A DNA stretch of 63,026 bases from Actinomycetes bacterium (lineage in GTDB: Bacteria > Actinomycetota > Acidimicrobiia > Acidimicrobiales > JABEUL01), in assembly GCA_021777355.1 (NCBI GenBank), contig JAJYDO010000004.1:1-63026 (forward strand). Direction: 5' to 3'. The position numbers and the translations under genes were made by a program. The stretch's first letter is position 1; each line of letters starts with the position of its first letter. Shown here in pieces: positions 21,670 through 30,719 of this stretch. The notes beneath the pieces were generated by a model, which was not told the DNA's origin, did no database searches, and was given only the letters and a program-made list of their open reading frames with translations.

Positions 21670-22028
21670 GCTATAAACTCCAATCAATTTGTGACAGGCG
21701 GACTTTTGCTGCCCTTAAGGCCACGAAATTTAGTGCCCGCCACGGGTTGGTCCGCGCTTTTTTTGCCGATTCAGGGGAGGAAACGAATCCAAGAATAGCC
21801 TTCGCGGTGTCAAAAAAAGTTGGCAACTCCGTGGAAAGAAACCGAATTCGTCGTCGCATTCGAGCGGCAGTTACGTCAAATCTGGACCAATTAGCACCGG
21901 GGAATTATCTTATTATTCCTGGAAGCGGGGTACTTGATGCGAGTTTTAATGAATTAAAGCAAGATGTGCTGGAATCCATGAAAAGATCCTCCCAGAAAGC
22001 TGCCGGATTGGAATTAACCAATGGTTAG
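21666..22028 (+). CDS. rnpA: ribonuclease P protein component
   Basis: A 120-residue protein cofactor of RNase P, which matures the 5' ends of tRNAs. The RNR signature is clear in [16 protein letters not shown], with FAVSKKVG just before it. The GTG start overlaps the end of rpmH, and the stop overlaps the start of yidD by eight bases. The RNA component is not in this window. Confidence 0.95.
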   Translation: MSYKLQSICDRRTFAALKATKFSARHGLVRAFFADSGEETNPRIAFAVSKKVGNSVERNRIRRRIRAAVTSNLDQLAPGNYLIIPGSGVLDASFNELKQDVLESMKRSSQKAAGLELTNG

Positions 22029-22230
22029 ATTTGCAATGTTCCTGGTCAGGGGATATCAGACTTTAATGTTTTGGAAGCCCTCCCCTTGTAGATTTAGCCC
22101 AAGTTGTTCAAATTATGCTCTTGAAGCTCTTGAGAAGCACGGACTTATAAGAGGAACAACCCTCGCCACAAAGCGTATTTTTCGCTGTCATCCTTTTGGG
22201 GCATTTGGACATGATCCGGTCCCAGATTAA
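22021..22230 (+). CDS. yidD: membrane protein insertion efficiency factor YidD
   Basis: A 69-residue protein with the family motifs [19 protein letters not shown] and [15 protein letters not shown]. It assists insertion of proteins into the membrane with YidC and is normally encoded between rnpA and yidC, as here. The conserved cysteines are present and the length is usual. It overlaps rnpA by eight bases. Confidence 0.95.
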   Translation: MVRFAMFLVRGYQTLMFWKPSPCRFSPSCSNYALEALEKHGLIRGTTLATKRIFRCHPFGAFGHDPVPD

Positions 22231-22245
22231 TAAATAAGGAAATAG

Positions 22246-23235
22246 ATGTCTTCAATTACTCAAATTCTCCGTCCTTTCTACTATCTAATTGGATGGATTC
22301 TTGCATCATTATACAAAATAGTGCCTAATTATGCGCTTTCTATTATTTTGCTGACTTTTATAGTGCTTATTCCTTTTACACCGCTGATCGCCAGATCTGT
22401 CAAGGCTTCGGCCCGGATGCAGGCCCTTCAACCGGAGTTAAAGCGAATTAATGAGCTTTACAAAGGAGATTCAGCTAAGCGTTCGGAAGAGACGATGGCT
22501 GTTTTTAAGCGAGAAGGAGTATCACCAGCCGGGGGGTGTTTGCCAATCTTGCCTCAGATGGTTGTGCTCCTTGTCTTTTATTCGGTTCTCAGAGGGTTAA
22601 CCAATACGACAGGAGGCAAACATCCTTCGCCTAAACCGCTGTATATTCCGGTAAAGTCCACCCTCTACCACAATATTCTGGCAGCAAATGGCCACCTTGT
22701 CTCATTTGGAGTGGATCTTTCACAAAAGATTACGGCACACCATGCAAGTATTGCTGCTTCTATCCCATATTGGGCGATTCTTATAATTGGCGGCGGACTG
22801 CAGTATTTCCAGGTTCAAAGAATGACGAGCAGGATGCCTCAAAACAATCAGTTGAATGCGCAAACTCAATTTGTTATGCAAAAGATCATGCCATTGGCAT
22901 TTTTGTGGTTTTATTTAATTCTTCCCGCCGGCGTTTGTCTTTACTACCTGACTTCGACAGTAGTGAGAATTGTCCAGTATGAGTGGGTTTACTATCGGCA
23001 CCCCGGCATAAGCCAGGGAATCTTCGACGTAGCCCCCAGAAAGCTTATTAATATAAGACCCATTCAGCAGCAAGCCAAGGAGCTTCCCTCCAAGTCTGTT
23101 TACGCCGAGGATGAATCGGCTGACCAAACCCCAGAGGAAAATAAAAAGAGCCTGGAAAAAAAGGAAGAGAATCAAGTCAAGAAGACGCCCCCTCACCCAC
23201 GCTCTAAACAAAAGAAGCAAAGAAAGGAGCGATAA
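22246..23235 (+). CDS. yidC: membrane protein insertase YidC/Oxa1
   Basis: A 329-residue insertase. It has an N-terminal membrane segment, the family core SARMQALQPELKRINELYKGD in the cytoplasmic hairpin, further segments near PQMVVLLVFYSVL, IPYWAILIIGGGLQYF and AFLWFYLILPAGVCLYYLTS, and a long charged tail. The tail, rich in Lys and Glu, probably contacts ribosomes. The stop codon directly abuts the jag start. Size fits the actinobacterial short form lacking the large periplasmic domain. Confidence 0.95.
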   Translation: MSSITQILRPFYYLIGWILASLYKIVPNYALSIILLTFIVLIPFTPLIARSVKASARMQALQPELKRINELYKGDSAKRSEETMAVFKREGVSPAGGCLPILPQMVVLLVFYSVLRGLTNTTGGKHPSPKPLYIPVKSTLYHNILAANGHLVSFGVDLSQKITAHHASIAASIPYWAILIIGGGLQYFQVQRMTSRMPQNNQLNAQTQFVMQKIMPLAFLWFYLILPAGVCLYYLTSTVVRIVQYEWVYYRHPGISQGIFDVAPRKLINIRPIQQQAKELPSKSVYAEDESADQTPEENKKSLEKKEENQVKKTPPHPRSKQKKQRKER

Positions 23236-24207
23236 ATGGACTGGATAGAAACAACTGGAAAAACTATTGCAGATGCTACAAAGAAGGCACAAGACATTCT
23301 CTCCGTGTCCCAAGAAGACTTAGAAACGCAAGTCTTGGAAGAACCTAAGACTGGTTTGTTCGGACGATTAAAGGGCGAGGCCCGTATTCGAGCCAGAGTG
23401 TTGCCAAGAGAACAAAGACCAAGAATGCGCCAACGGGATCGCAAATCAAGGGGAGGGCGGCCTGAAAGAACAAGCCAGCGTACCCAGAAAGACCAGGCCG
23501 AAAAGGAAGATTCCGATGCAAAACCCTCGGCTAAAAAACGCCCAAAAGCAAACAGCAAATCAAATTACTCAAAAAAGACTACAGTATTAGCAAAGACTTC
23601 CGAAGAAAATGGTTCTGAAGTCAATCCCGATGGCGACAAAAAAGACTCTCAATTAAATGGGGGTTCGCCAAGAGGGGCCAACCGGGAAAGAAATCCCAAA
23701 AAGCAGCGTGTTGCACCCATCACGATAGAGGAGAGGACAGTAGAGGAAATGGAAAACGAAGGACAGATAATCAAGGACTTTTTAATGGGTATTTTGACGG
23801 CTAGCAACAGCGAAGGAACCGTCACAATCACTCGAGACGGTGAGTACCTTAATGCCGACGTAAACGGAGAAGACCTTGGATTTTTGGTTGGCAAGAAGGG
23901 AATGACCCTGATGGCCGTTCAAGATTTGGCCAGGCTGGTGGCGCGGCATAAGTCCGGGGACGGCACGCCAAATCGAGTTAATGTTGATGTTGCCGGCTAC
24001 AGGAAAAAGCGTGCGGAGGCTTTGGTTGGATTTGCAAGGTCGCTGGCCGAACAAGTTGCCCAAACAGGAGTGGCTAAGGCTCTTGAACCTATGACGCCTG
24101 CTGACAGAAAGACTGTCCACGACGCGGTTGGCGACATTGAAGGCGTGCAGACTACATCGGCAGGTAGAGAACCTATGCGCTATGTTGTTATTCAGCCAGC
24201 CAGCTGA
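23236..24207 (+). CDS. khpB: Jag/KhpB RNA-binding protein
   Basis: A 323-residue RNA-binding protein. It has an N-terminal Jag domain (about 1-55), a long charged linker rich in Lys, Arg and Ser, a KH domain with the strand-turn LGFLVGKKGMTLMAVQDL, and a C-terminal R3H domain (ADRKTVHDAV...REPMRYVVI). The family binds small RNAs and influences cell division and wall synthesis with KhpA. It follows yidC without a gap, the conserved arrangement. The linker is unusually long and basic. Confidence 0.93.
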   Translation: MDWIETTGKTIADATKKAQDILSVSQEDLETQVLEEPKTGLFGRLKGEARIRARVLPREQRPRMRQRDRKSRGGRPERTSQRTQKDQAEKEDSDAKPSAKKRPKANSKSNYSKKTTVLAKTSEENGSEVNPDGDKKDSQLNGGSPRGANRERNPKKQRVAPITIEERTVEEMENEGQIIKDFLMGILTASNSEGTVTITRDGEYLNADVNGEDLGFLVGKKGMTLMAVQDLARLVARHKSGDGTPNRVNVDVAGYRKKRAEALVGFARSLAEQVAQTGVAKALEPMTPADRKTVHDAVGDIEGVQTTSAGREPMRYVVIQPAS

Positions 24208-24227
24208 AAGTCACAGTTTGCTCTTAA

Positions 24228-24896
24228 TTGATATCTGAGCAGTTTCTAGAACATGCACTGTCGGACTCCCAAAAGCTGGGGTTTATTGGCGGCGGACCAC
24301 TCGACCAGCATCTCACACATTCCAGGGACTTTCTAACCGCCATAGCTGACATAGTTGGCCTGGACAAGCTTGACAAGGATTTCTCGGTAGTAGATCTGGG
24401 GTCGGGAGGAGGACTTCCCGGCATCCCTCTGGCAACCTGGTTGGGAAAGGCCAACTTTGTGCTGATAGAGTCGTCTCTTAAGAGGTCACGCTTCCTCAGT
24501 TCCATAGTAAAAGATGCAGGAGAAACGTCAAGGGTGGAGGTAGTGAATAAATCTGCCGAATCAGCAGGAAGAGAAGATGAGTTTAGGGAAACCCAAGACC
24601 TGCTGGTCTCACGCTTATTTGGTCCAATTTCAGTGACGCTTGAGTGTGGATCCCCCTTTGTCAGAACATCCGGAATTCTGATAATTTCGAAATATCCTGA
24701 ACCCAAATACAATCTGAAGAGGGAGCATTCGGCAGTTTTGGAAGCTTTGGGGCTTGAAGAACTTGATGAGTGGTCAAATGGAAGATCAACGTTTGCCATT
24801 TTTAGAAAAGTCTCTCAGATATCAGAGGATTACCCCAGAAGGACCGGACTTCCTCGAAAAAGGCCCTTATTTATTGTTTCACGTGAAACATTGTAA
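24228..24896 (+). CDS. rsmG: 16S rRNA m7G527 methyltransferase RsmG
   Basis: A 222-residue SAM-dependent methyltransferase modifying G527 of 16S rRNA. Motif I is VVDLGSGGGLPGIPLA near residue 48. The start ISEQFLEHAL...HLTHSRDFLTAIAD fits the family's N-terminal helix. The 3' end of the gene contains a complete parS site, so the last codons read through this palindrome (IVSRETL). Its position between jag and parA is conserved across actinobacteria. Confidence 0.92.
   Translation: MISEQFLEHALSDSQKLGFIGGGPLDQHLTHSRDFLTAIADIVGLDKLDKDFSVVDLGSGGGLPGIPLATWLGKANFVLIESSLKRSRFLSSIVKDAGETSRVEVVNKSAESAGREDEFRETQDLLVSRLFGPISVTLECGSPFVRTSGILIISKYPEPKYNLKREHSAVLEALGLEELDEWSNGRSTFAIFRKVSQISEDYPRRTGLPRKRPLFIVSRETL
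24875..24890. promoter_or_regulatory. parS centromere site 1
   Basis: The 16-base palindrome TGTTTCACGTGAAACA is a perfect ParB-binding parS. It lies inside the 3' end of rsmG, just upstream of parA-parB. Confidence 0.97.
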
Positions 24897-24987
24897 GAGC
24901 AGAGTGAAATCCAGTGACTTGTACGCCGTTCTGTTTTTAGGCATCGTATCCAATCCAAAAGGACCTGGCGAAGCGCGCAGCCTGTAT

Positions 24988-25003
24988 TGTTTCACGTGAA
25001 ACA
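24988..25003. promoter_or_regulatory. parS centromere site 2
   Basis: A second perfect TGTTTCACGTGAAACA, flanked by AT on both sides to give a 20-base palindrome. It lies 113 bases from the first, in the gap before parA, and may also influence parAB expression. Confidence 0.97.
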
Positions 25004-25144
25004 ATCTGCCAACAAATGGCCAAAAGATATTTGAATCTGCGGCAAAATGTGATACTCTGCATTCAGGCGAGAAATATCTGTTTCTATATGGGCAAAAATT
25101 TATATTCCAATCTGCCCCACTTCGACTTACAGAGAGGTTAGGTT

Positions 25145-25951
25145 TTGACTCAAGCTCCCGAATCACCAGCTGAACAAAACAAAGTGCACCCTTCGACGAG
25201 GGTAATTGCAATAGCGAATCAAAAAGGGGGAGTAGGCAAAACAACCACTACTGTCAACCTAAGCGCCGCCTTGGCCGAGTTTGGGAAACGAGTTCTAGTA
25301 ATAGATCTTGACCCACAGGGGAATGCGACCACAGGATTGGGCGTGGAGGCTAGGAATTTCGAGCAGTCCATGTATGACGTCCTTATGCACGACACACCCC
25401 TAGAAGATGCCATTGAGGCTACTAGTGTCAAGAATCTCTTTCTGGCTCCGGCCACTATTGATCTGGCAGGAGCTGATATCGAATTAGTTTCGGCATTCAG
25501 TCGAGAGCTTAAGCTCAAAAGAGCGATAGACGTAGTGAAAGAGGATTTCGATTTTATTTTTATTGACTGTCCGCCTTCCCTGGGCCTAATTACCGTAAAT
25601 GGACTGGCTGCAGCATCAGAGGTTTTGGTGCCAATTCAATGTGAATACTATGCTCTCGAAGGGGTTGGCCAGCTTCTGAAGAATGTCCAGTTAGTCAAGG
25701 CAAATTTAAATCCCGATCTTGAAATTTCTACAATTGTGATGACAATGTTTGATGCCAGAACCAAACTGTCAGATCAGGTGGTGGAAGACGTAAGGGGACA
25801 TTTCGGGGCAATAGTGTGCAAAACGGTTATTCCGAGAACCGTGAGACTATCTGAAGCCCCCTCATTCGGACAACCCATAACAATTTTCGATCCGAGTTCA
25901 AGGGGCGCAATTGCCTATCGGTCGTTAGCGGAGGAGGTAATTACCAAGTGA
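25145..25951 (+). CDS. parA: chromosome partitioning ATPase ParA
   Basis: A 268-residue deviant Walker ATPase that moves ParB-parS complexes and so segregates origins. The P-loop is KGGVGKTTTTVNL near residue 29, with DLDPQGNATTGLG and DFIFIDCPPSLG downstream. The start is a TTG at 25145 with GAGGTTAGG just before it. The stop overlaps parB by four bases, indicating one transcription unit. Length is usual. Confidence 0.96.
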   Translation: MTQAPESPAEQNKVHPSTRVIAIANQKGGVGKTTTTVNLSAALAEFGKRVLVIDLDPQGNATTGLGVEARNFEQSMYDVLMHDTPLEDAIEATSVKNLFLAPATIDLAGADIELVSAFSRELKLKRAIDVVKEDFDFIFIDCPPSLGLITVNGLAAASEVLVPIQCEYYALEGVGQLLKNVQLVKANLNPDLEISTIVMTMFDARTKLSDQVVEDVRGHFGAIVCKTVIPRTVRLSEAPSFGQPITIFDPSSRGAIAYRSLAEEVITK

Positions 25952-26877
25952 AAAGAACAGGATTAGGAAAAGGGTTGGGAGCCTTAATTCCAGCTGATGC
26001 ACAAGCCCAGCCGAACTCTATGTTTAGGGAAGTTGCAATAGTTTCGGTCGCACCGAACCCAAGGCAGCCTAGAAAGCACTTTGATGAAGAAAGTCTTTCC
26101 TCGCTTTCAGCCTCTATCAGAGAGTTGGGCGTGCTCCAACCAATATTAGTAAGAAAAGTTGGAGAAGAGCGGTATGAACTCATCGCGGGGGAAAGGCGAT
26201 GGAGAGCAGCAAGGAGAGTTGGACTTCAATTCATTCCTGCTTTAGTCCAAGAAGTAGATGACATTCAGAGTTTAGAGCAAGCACTTGTCGAAAATCTCCA
26301 CCGCGCAGATCTTGACCCTTTGGAAGAGGCAGCTGCCTTTCTCCAGTTGATTGAGGAGTTTTCATATACTCACGAGCAGGTGTCTCAACGTGTCGGAAAA
26401 AGTCGAGCTGCTGTCTCAAACTCGCTTCGTCTACTCCAACTCCCCTCCGGCATTCAACAGGGAGTAGTTCAGGGTCTAATATCAGCCGGTCACGCAAGGG
26501 CCTTGCTTGGATCTCCAGACAGAGCTTTTCAGGAGGAATTGGCGAAGCGAATCATTGCCGAGGGATTAAGTGTCAGAGCGGTCGAAGAGATTGTCAAAAA
26601 TAAAGAAGGAGCGGTACCGCTTCCCGAGGAGCACGAGGATGACGGCACCGTGGCAACTTCGACTTCTGACGGCGCGTCTTCTTCTCAGGCCACAACCCGC
26701 CCTATCGCCAAACTGAGACCCCCAGGCCTTATGGAATTGGAAGAGATACTTGCAGAAAGGCTAAATACCCGAGTGAAGGTGGAAATGGGGGAGAAAAAGG
26801 GTAAAGTACTAATTGAGTTTGCCTCCCTTGAAGACCTTGAAAGAATATACAAAGCCATGTTTCACGGCACCCACTGA
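25948..26877 (+). CDS. parB: chromosome partitioning protein ParB
   Basis: A 309-residue CTPase clamp binding parS. It begins RTGLGKGLGALIP, has the CTP-binding motif GERRWRAARR near residue 75, and the DNA-binding segment YTHEQVSQRVGKSRAAVSN. The C-terminal dimerisation part follows a flexible acidic linker. Two parS sites upstream are its expected targets. The gene is co-transcribed with parA. Confidence 0.96.
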   Translation: MKRTGLGKGLGALIPADAQAQPNSMFREVAIVSVAPNPRQPRKHFDEESLSSLSASIRELGVLQPILVRKVGEERYELIAGERRWRAARRVGLQFIPALVQEVDDIQSLEQALVENLHRADLDPLEEAAAFLQLIEEFSYTHEQVSQRVGKSRAAVSNSLRLLQLPSGIQQGVVQGLISAGHARALLGSPDRAFQEELAKRIIAEGLSVRAVEEIVKNKEGAVPLPEEHEDDGTVATSTSDGASSSQATTRPIAKLRPPGLMELEEILAERLNTRVKVEMGEKKGKVLIEFASLEDLERIYKAMFHGTH

Positions 26878-26950
26878 GTCCGAAGGGAATAAAGCGCAAA
26901 CCTCGTTTACCAGGAAGTATATTAGATTTAATTCAGCAATCACACTGCAA

Positions 26951-26977
26951 TCCACAACCTAATGCACAGGTTGTGGA
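26951..26977. terminator. bidirectional hairpin between parB and cwlM
   Basis: TCCACAACCT and AGGTTGTGGA form a perfect ten-pair stem around a seven-base loop. It lies between convergent parB and cwlM and can serve both. No long T-run follows, so it may also be a protein site; the arms resemble DnaA-box cores. Confidence 0.55.
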
Positions 26978-26998
26978 GAAGTAATCTAGAGTTTATAT

Positions 26999-27979
26999 TT
27001 AGTGTTTTATGGTACTGGTAGACCAACTTAGAACCGAATTATCCAAGATCTCAGTTATCTCTGCCAGATTCTGCAACAGAAACGATGGAGAGGTAAAAGT
27101 GCAGACAAGAGTAGGCATTTTGGTCTCACGCAAAACCGGAAGCGACAGCCCCTCAGCATGGCTCTTCCCGGGACCAAACACCCGCTCAAAACCTCTTTCA
27201 ATCTCTTCTACCAGGCTCTTCGCTGGAAGAGATACATAGTTATATCCCGAATAGTAAGAGAGAGTAATTAGTGGAGAAGAAGGTTTATCTAAGTCTTCTA
27301 AACCAATGACAATGCAAAGATCGGCGTCAAATGCATTTGCCTCATGGGCCTGTCTTTGCTGGTTGAAAGAATGAGACATTGATATTTGCACTCCGTTGTA
27401 GAGCAGAAGCTTCGAGATAGAGCTTATACAGATCCCGGCTCCACCGCTGTCGCAGAGCATTATTCTTAGATTTCTCCGACCCGTGTGGTCTTTCCACCTT
27501 TCAACTTCTTTGATTTCACTAACCAGTCGATTTGATTCATGACGAGGAATCATTCTTTTCAATTCGTCTATTGTTCTTGGACCGACAACACCGTCTGATC
27601 TTATTCCCACATTACGCTGAAATTCCGTTAGTGCGCTCAACGTAGCATCTCCAAAAATGCCATCAATTCGACAGGTGTCAAAACCAAGCATGTTGAATTG
27701 TTTCTGAAGTTCGGCCACATCGTCCCCACGGAGCATAGGCTGGCGTCGATAGAGCAGGCGATCACCCAACTTCCAACTGGCCTCGATTAGGGATGCCCAT
27801 GTATTCGGTCCACAAATTCCGTCTACTTCCAAGTTTCGGCTCGCTTGGAACAACCGGATCGCTTCTTGGGTATTTTTCCCGAACTCTTCTGGTTTATCTC
27901 CGTTGGTCTGGTATCCGAGTCTTTCTAGCCTTGTGCGACAATCGGCCACGTGCCACCCTTTGCTTCCCAGCCTCAACAA
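26999..27979 (-). CDS. cwlM: CwlM-like peptidoglycan-binding protein with degenerate amidase domain
   Basis: A 326-residue protein with two peptidoglycan-binding domains (about residues 5-65 and 75-140, each with the G-x-D/G-x-x-G-P-x-T pattern) and an amidase_3-like C-terminal half. The usual zinc-binding start of amidase_3 (D-P-G-H) is replaced by LCDSGGAG, which has no histidine, so hydrolysis is unlikely. In mycobacteria CwlM is a non-enzymatic regulator of peptidoglycan precursor synthesis and is encoded between parB and trxA/trxB, as here. There is no signal peptide, matching a cytoplasmic regulator. Confidence 0.85.
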   Translation of the reverse strand: MLRLGSKGWHVADCRTRLERLGYQTNGDKPEEFGKNTQEAIRLFQASRNLEVDGICGPNTWASLIEASWKLGDRLLYRRQPMLRGDDVAELQKQFNMLGFDTCRIDGIFGDATLSALTEFQRNVGIRSDGVVGPRTIDELKRMIPRHESNRLVSEIKEVERWKDHTGRRNLRIMLCDSGGAGICISSISKLLLYNGVQISMSHSFNQQRQAHEANAFDADLCIVIGLEDLDKPSSPLITLSYYSGYNYVSLPAKSLVEEIERGFERVFGPGKSHAEGLSLPVLRETKMPTLVCTFTSPSFLLQNLAEITEILDNSVLSWSTSTIKH

Positions 27980-27999
27980 AGGAACTTCATTATTTTCTC

Positions 28000-28326
28000 T
28001 CAGAGGTAAACCTTGATTTCTGAAAGAAGCTGCGACTTTCCCCTTGCGCCCACAATTCTTGCTGCGGGTTGGCCGTCTTTGAACAGAATTAAAGTGGGAA
28101 TGCTCAACACGTCAAATCTGCGGGTAGTGTCCAAGTTTTCGTCAATATTTAACTTAACAATTCGAAGTTTTTCCGCTTCATCTTCGGCAAGAGCTTCTAG
28201 AATCGGGGCAATGGCTTTACAAGGCGTGCACCACTCGGCCCAAAAATCGACCAAAACCGCTCGATCATCGGATAGCAAAGTTTCATCAAAAGACTGATCT
28301 GTAACGTTGACAATTGAACCTGACAT
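28000..28326 (-). CDS. trxA: thioredoxin
   Basis: A 108-residue thioredoxin, a small cytoplasmic disulfide reductase reduced by the adjacent thioredoxin reductase. The active site reads W32-C-T-P-C36, where the classical motif is WCGPC. The cis-proline region IPTLILFKDG is intact. The Gly-to-Thr change may alter redox potential. It is co-directional with trxB, 18 bases upstream, and with cwlM. Confidence 0.93.
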   Translation of the reverse strand: MSGSIVNVTDQSFDETLLSDDRAVLVDFWAEWCTPCKAIAPILEALAEDEAEKLRIVKLNIDENLDTTRRFDVLSIPTLILFKDGQPAARIVGARGKSQLLSEIKVYL

Positions 28327-28344
28327 AAGTAATGATCCTAGCCT

Positions 28345-29364
28345 TTATCTATTGCTTTCATGCGCTTCGAGCCACCGCTGAGCGTCAAGAGCAGCCATGC
28401 AGCCGCTGCCGGCAGCTGTAACGGCTTGGCGGTAAATGTGGTCCTGCACATCCCCACAGGCCAAAACCCCCTCAATATTTGTGGCTGTGCCAGGACCGGT
28501 GATCAGGTAGCCTGCGTCGTCCATTTTGAGCTGACCCTTGAAAAGGTCTGTATTTGGGCTATGGCCAATTGCGATGAAAACCCCATCTATTTCCTGGATA
28601 GACTCCTTTCCAGTTACAGTGTCCACAAGTCTCAAGGACTTGACCGAGGTTTCTCCTATTATTTCTGTGACTTGAGTGTTCCAAACCGGGATGATCTTCT
28701 CATTTGATCTCGCTCGATCTTGCATAATAGGAGATGCTCTCCATTGGTCTCGACGATGGATTAATCGTACCGAATTGGCGAATCGAGTAAGAAACAAAGC
28801 TTCCTCAAGGGCAGAATCTCCGCCACCTACGACAGCGATATCCTTTCCTCTGAAGAAAAACCCATCACAGGTTGCACATGTTGAAAGTCCATGGCCAATC
28901 AGTCGATCTTCACCCGGAACTCCCAGCATCAAAGACCGTGCCCCAGTTGAGATAATGACGACATCCGCGGTGAAATTCGGAGGGCCATCGTGTGGGTTTG
29001 TAGTCCAAATTCCCTTCACAGATGAGTCTAAATCGACTTTGGTGGCCTTCTCAGTTAAGATCTCGGTCCCAAATCGCTCAGCTTGGCCTCTCATTTGCGC
29101 CATTAGTTCGGGACCGTCAATGCCATCCTTGAATCCGGGAAAGTTCTCTATATCGCTGGTCAGCATCAACTGGCCACCAGGCTGATCGGAAGTACTAGAT
29201 GGCTCGCCTTCTATAAGAAGAGGCTTTAAATTGGCTCTTGCAGTATATATCGCAGAAGTTAAACCCGCAGGTCCAGATCCAATTATTACAACAATTCTAT
29301 GATTGCTATTTAAGTTCAAAGAGGAATTAATATTTTCATCATTAATTCCGGCAACATCAGGCAT
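28345..29364 (-). CDS. trxB: thioredoxin reductase
   Basis: About 339 residues, an NADPH-dependent flavoenzyme that reduces thioredoxin. The FAD motif GSGPAGLTSAIYTA lies near residue 30, the redox-active pair in CATCDG near 155, and the NADPH motif GGGDSALEEA follows. The C-terminal FAD segment has ACGDVQDHIYRQAVTAAGSGCMAA. I place the start at the ATG at 29364, which has GAGGTGG a few bases upstream, instead of the GTG at 29373. Together with trxA it forms the conserved trxB-trxA-cwlM block. Confidence 0.95.
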   Translation of the reverse strand: MPDVAGINDENINSSLNLNSNHRIVVIIGSGPAGLTSAIYTARANLKPLLIEGEPSSTSDQPGGQLMLTSDIENFPGFKDGIDGPELMAQMRGQAERFGTEILTEKATKVDLDSSVKGIWTTNPHDGPPNFTADVVIISTGARSLMLGVPGEDRLIGHGLSTCATCDGFFFRGKDIAVVGGGDSALEEALFLTRFANSVRLIHRRDQWRASPIMQDRARSNEKIIPVWNTQVTEIIGETSVKSLRLVDTVTGKESIQEIDGVFIAIGHSPNTDLFKGQLKMDDAGYLITGPGTATNIEGVLACGDVQDHIYRQAVTAAGSGCMAALDAQRWLEAHESNR

Positions 29365-29382
29365 TACTACCACCTCGTCAAA

Positions 29383-29700
29383 TCAGTGTCGTTTTATAAG
29401 GACTAATCCAATCAACACCAAAAGGAGCCCAACTATTGCCTCGCCCGCCCAGACATGTTGATGGAACAGATAAACATTCAAAACTCTGACTAAGCCTATA
29501 GTTCCGAGAATAAGCGCAACAGGGATCAAAACTGCTGCAGCAAGCCCGGCAGTGGCATATCCAAGAACCTTGCCTAAGGGCCTCATGGTTTTGTCTTGGA
29601 TTGTACTCACAATGGTTTGCAGAATTGCAATTACCTTGGCTGGCCAGTCCTTGACATCACGATCCGTAAATTTTTCGCTCTGACTTTCTATTTCACTCAT
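29383..29700 (-). CDS. small two-helix membrane protein
   Basis: A 105-residue protein with a charged N-terminal half (TDRDVKDWPAKVIAILQ) and two membrane segments (AAAVLIPVALILGTIGLVRVL and AGEAIVGLLLVLIGLVLI). It ends in KRH. It resembles small actinobacterial putative holin-superfamily or phage-shock-type membrane proteins in shape only. It lies ten bases upstream of trxB on the same strand. The function is unknown. Confidence 0.7.
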   Translation of the reverse strand: MSEIESQSEKFTDRDVKDWPAKVIAILQTIVSTIQDKTMRPLGKVLGYATAGLAAAVLIPVALILGTIGLVRVLNVYLFHQHVWAGEAIVGLLLVLIGLVLIKRH

Positions 29701-29759
29701 TCAACGACCACGTTAGTATGCAAATAAGCACCCAAATTCAAAATGATGATCCGGCACTC

Positions 29760-30668
29760 TTAATCTGCCGGGTTATCACCTTCGCCATCTACTGCATTGT
29801 TCTCGTTCTTATTGGATCCCGAAGCCACCACAGTGAAGGCAATCCCAACAGCGCCAAGGCCTATATGAGTTCCTATTATGGGCCCGATATCGGCAAAAAT
29901 TGGGTCTTTAATTTCCCGCTGTGCCAAAACTTTATCCTTGAATATATCGAAATCCTTTGCCCCTCCGTTTAGGAATGCAAACCTCTCGAACTCCCCGTAG
30001 TTATTAACCCTCTGGGCTAAATAATCCAGAGAGCGGCCTCTTGTCCGATGCTTTGACTCACTCTCGATTTTGCCCTCTCTCACTTCAACAACGGGTTTGA
30101 TAGAAAGAAGTGAACCTACAAATGCAGATCCGTTTGAAATTCGCCCGCCTCTCCGAAGGTTCTCTAGGGTGTCTATTGTTCCAGTTACGAAAGTTCTCTC
30201 AACCACCTCTTTTGCCAATTTCTTAACTTCTTCTAACGAGGCCCCTGATTTGGAGTGTTCGGCAGCAGCAATGGCAACCAAGCCTTCGCCGGCCGAAACG
30301 CTTCGCGAGTCCACAACCTCGACAGGAATTTGATCGGCAACCAAATCCTTGGCCTGAAGGGCGCTTTGATAAGTAGAAGAGACTTCGGAGGAAAGAGTAA
30401 CAACCACGACACCTTCGTATCCTTCTTTGTGGGCCTTGAGGTAGGCTTCTTGGAAAGCTCCGGGAGAAGGAGCCGCCGTTTCCGGCAGTGCCGGTGCTGC
30501 AAGGGCCGCGCAACGAGACCAGAACTCATCAGGAGTCAACGAAACCGTATCTACGACTTCATCATTCCCAAAACGAACAGATAGAGACACAATGGTGATG
30601 CCTAAATCTTTTGCCAACTGCGGGGGTATATCGCTCCCGCTATCTGTTACAACTTGAATACCTGCCAT
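29760..30668 (-). CDS. DegV-family fatty-acid-binding protein
   Basis: About 302 residues with the DegV pattern: VVTDSGSDIPPQLAKDLGI at the start, then SPGAFQEAYL and LSSEVSSTYQSA. The family binds fatty acids and, in Gram-positive bacteria, serves fatty-acid kinases. The ATG at 30668 has AAGGAGGG nine bases upstream and is preferred over a TTG two codons earlier. The C-terminus is a Glu/Asn-rich tail. No partner kinase is seen nearby. It sits between murJ and trxB in one direction. Confidence 0.88.
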   Translation of the reverse strand: MAGIQVVTDSGSDIPPQLAKDLGITIVSLSVRFGNDEVVDTVSLTPDEFWSRCAALAAPALPETAAPSPGAFQEAYLKAHKEGYEGVVVVTLSSEVSSTYQSALQAKDLVADQIPVEVVDSRSVSAGEGLVAIAAAEHSKSGASLEEVKKLAKEVVERTFVTGTIDTLENLRRGGRISNGSAFVGSLLSIKPVVEVREGKIESESKHRTRGRSLDYLAQRVNNYGEFERFAFLNGGAKDFDIFKDKVLAQREIKDPIFADIGPIIGTHIGLGAVGIAFTVVASGSNKNENNAVDGEGDNPAD

Positions 30669-30719
30669 ATGCAATTCCCTCCTTGGTCGAGAGTTATTAA
30701 CTAACCTACCAGGTATCAG

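Noticed and set aside
30255-30584. Plus-strand frame of 109 codons opposite degV
   Set aside because: Lies wholly inside the degV coding region and shows no domain.
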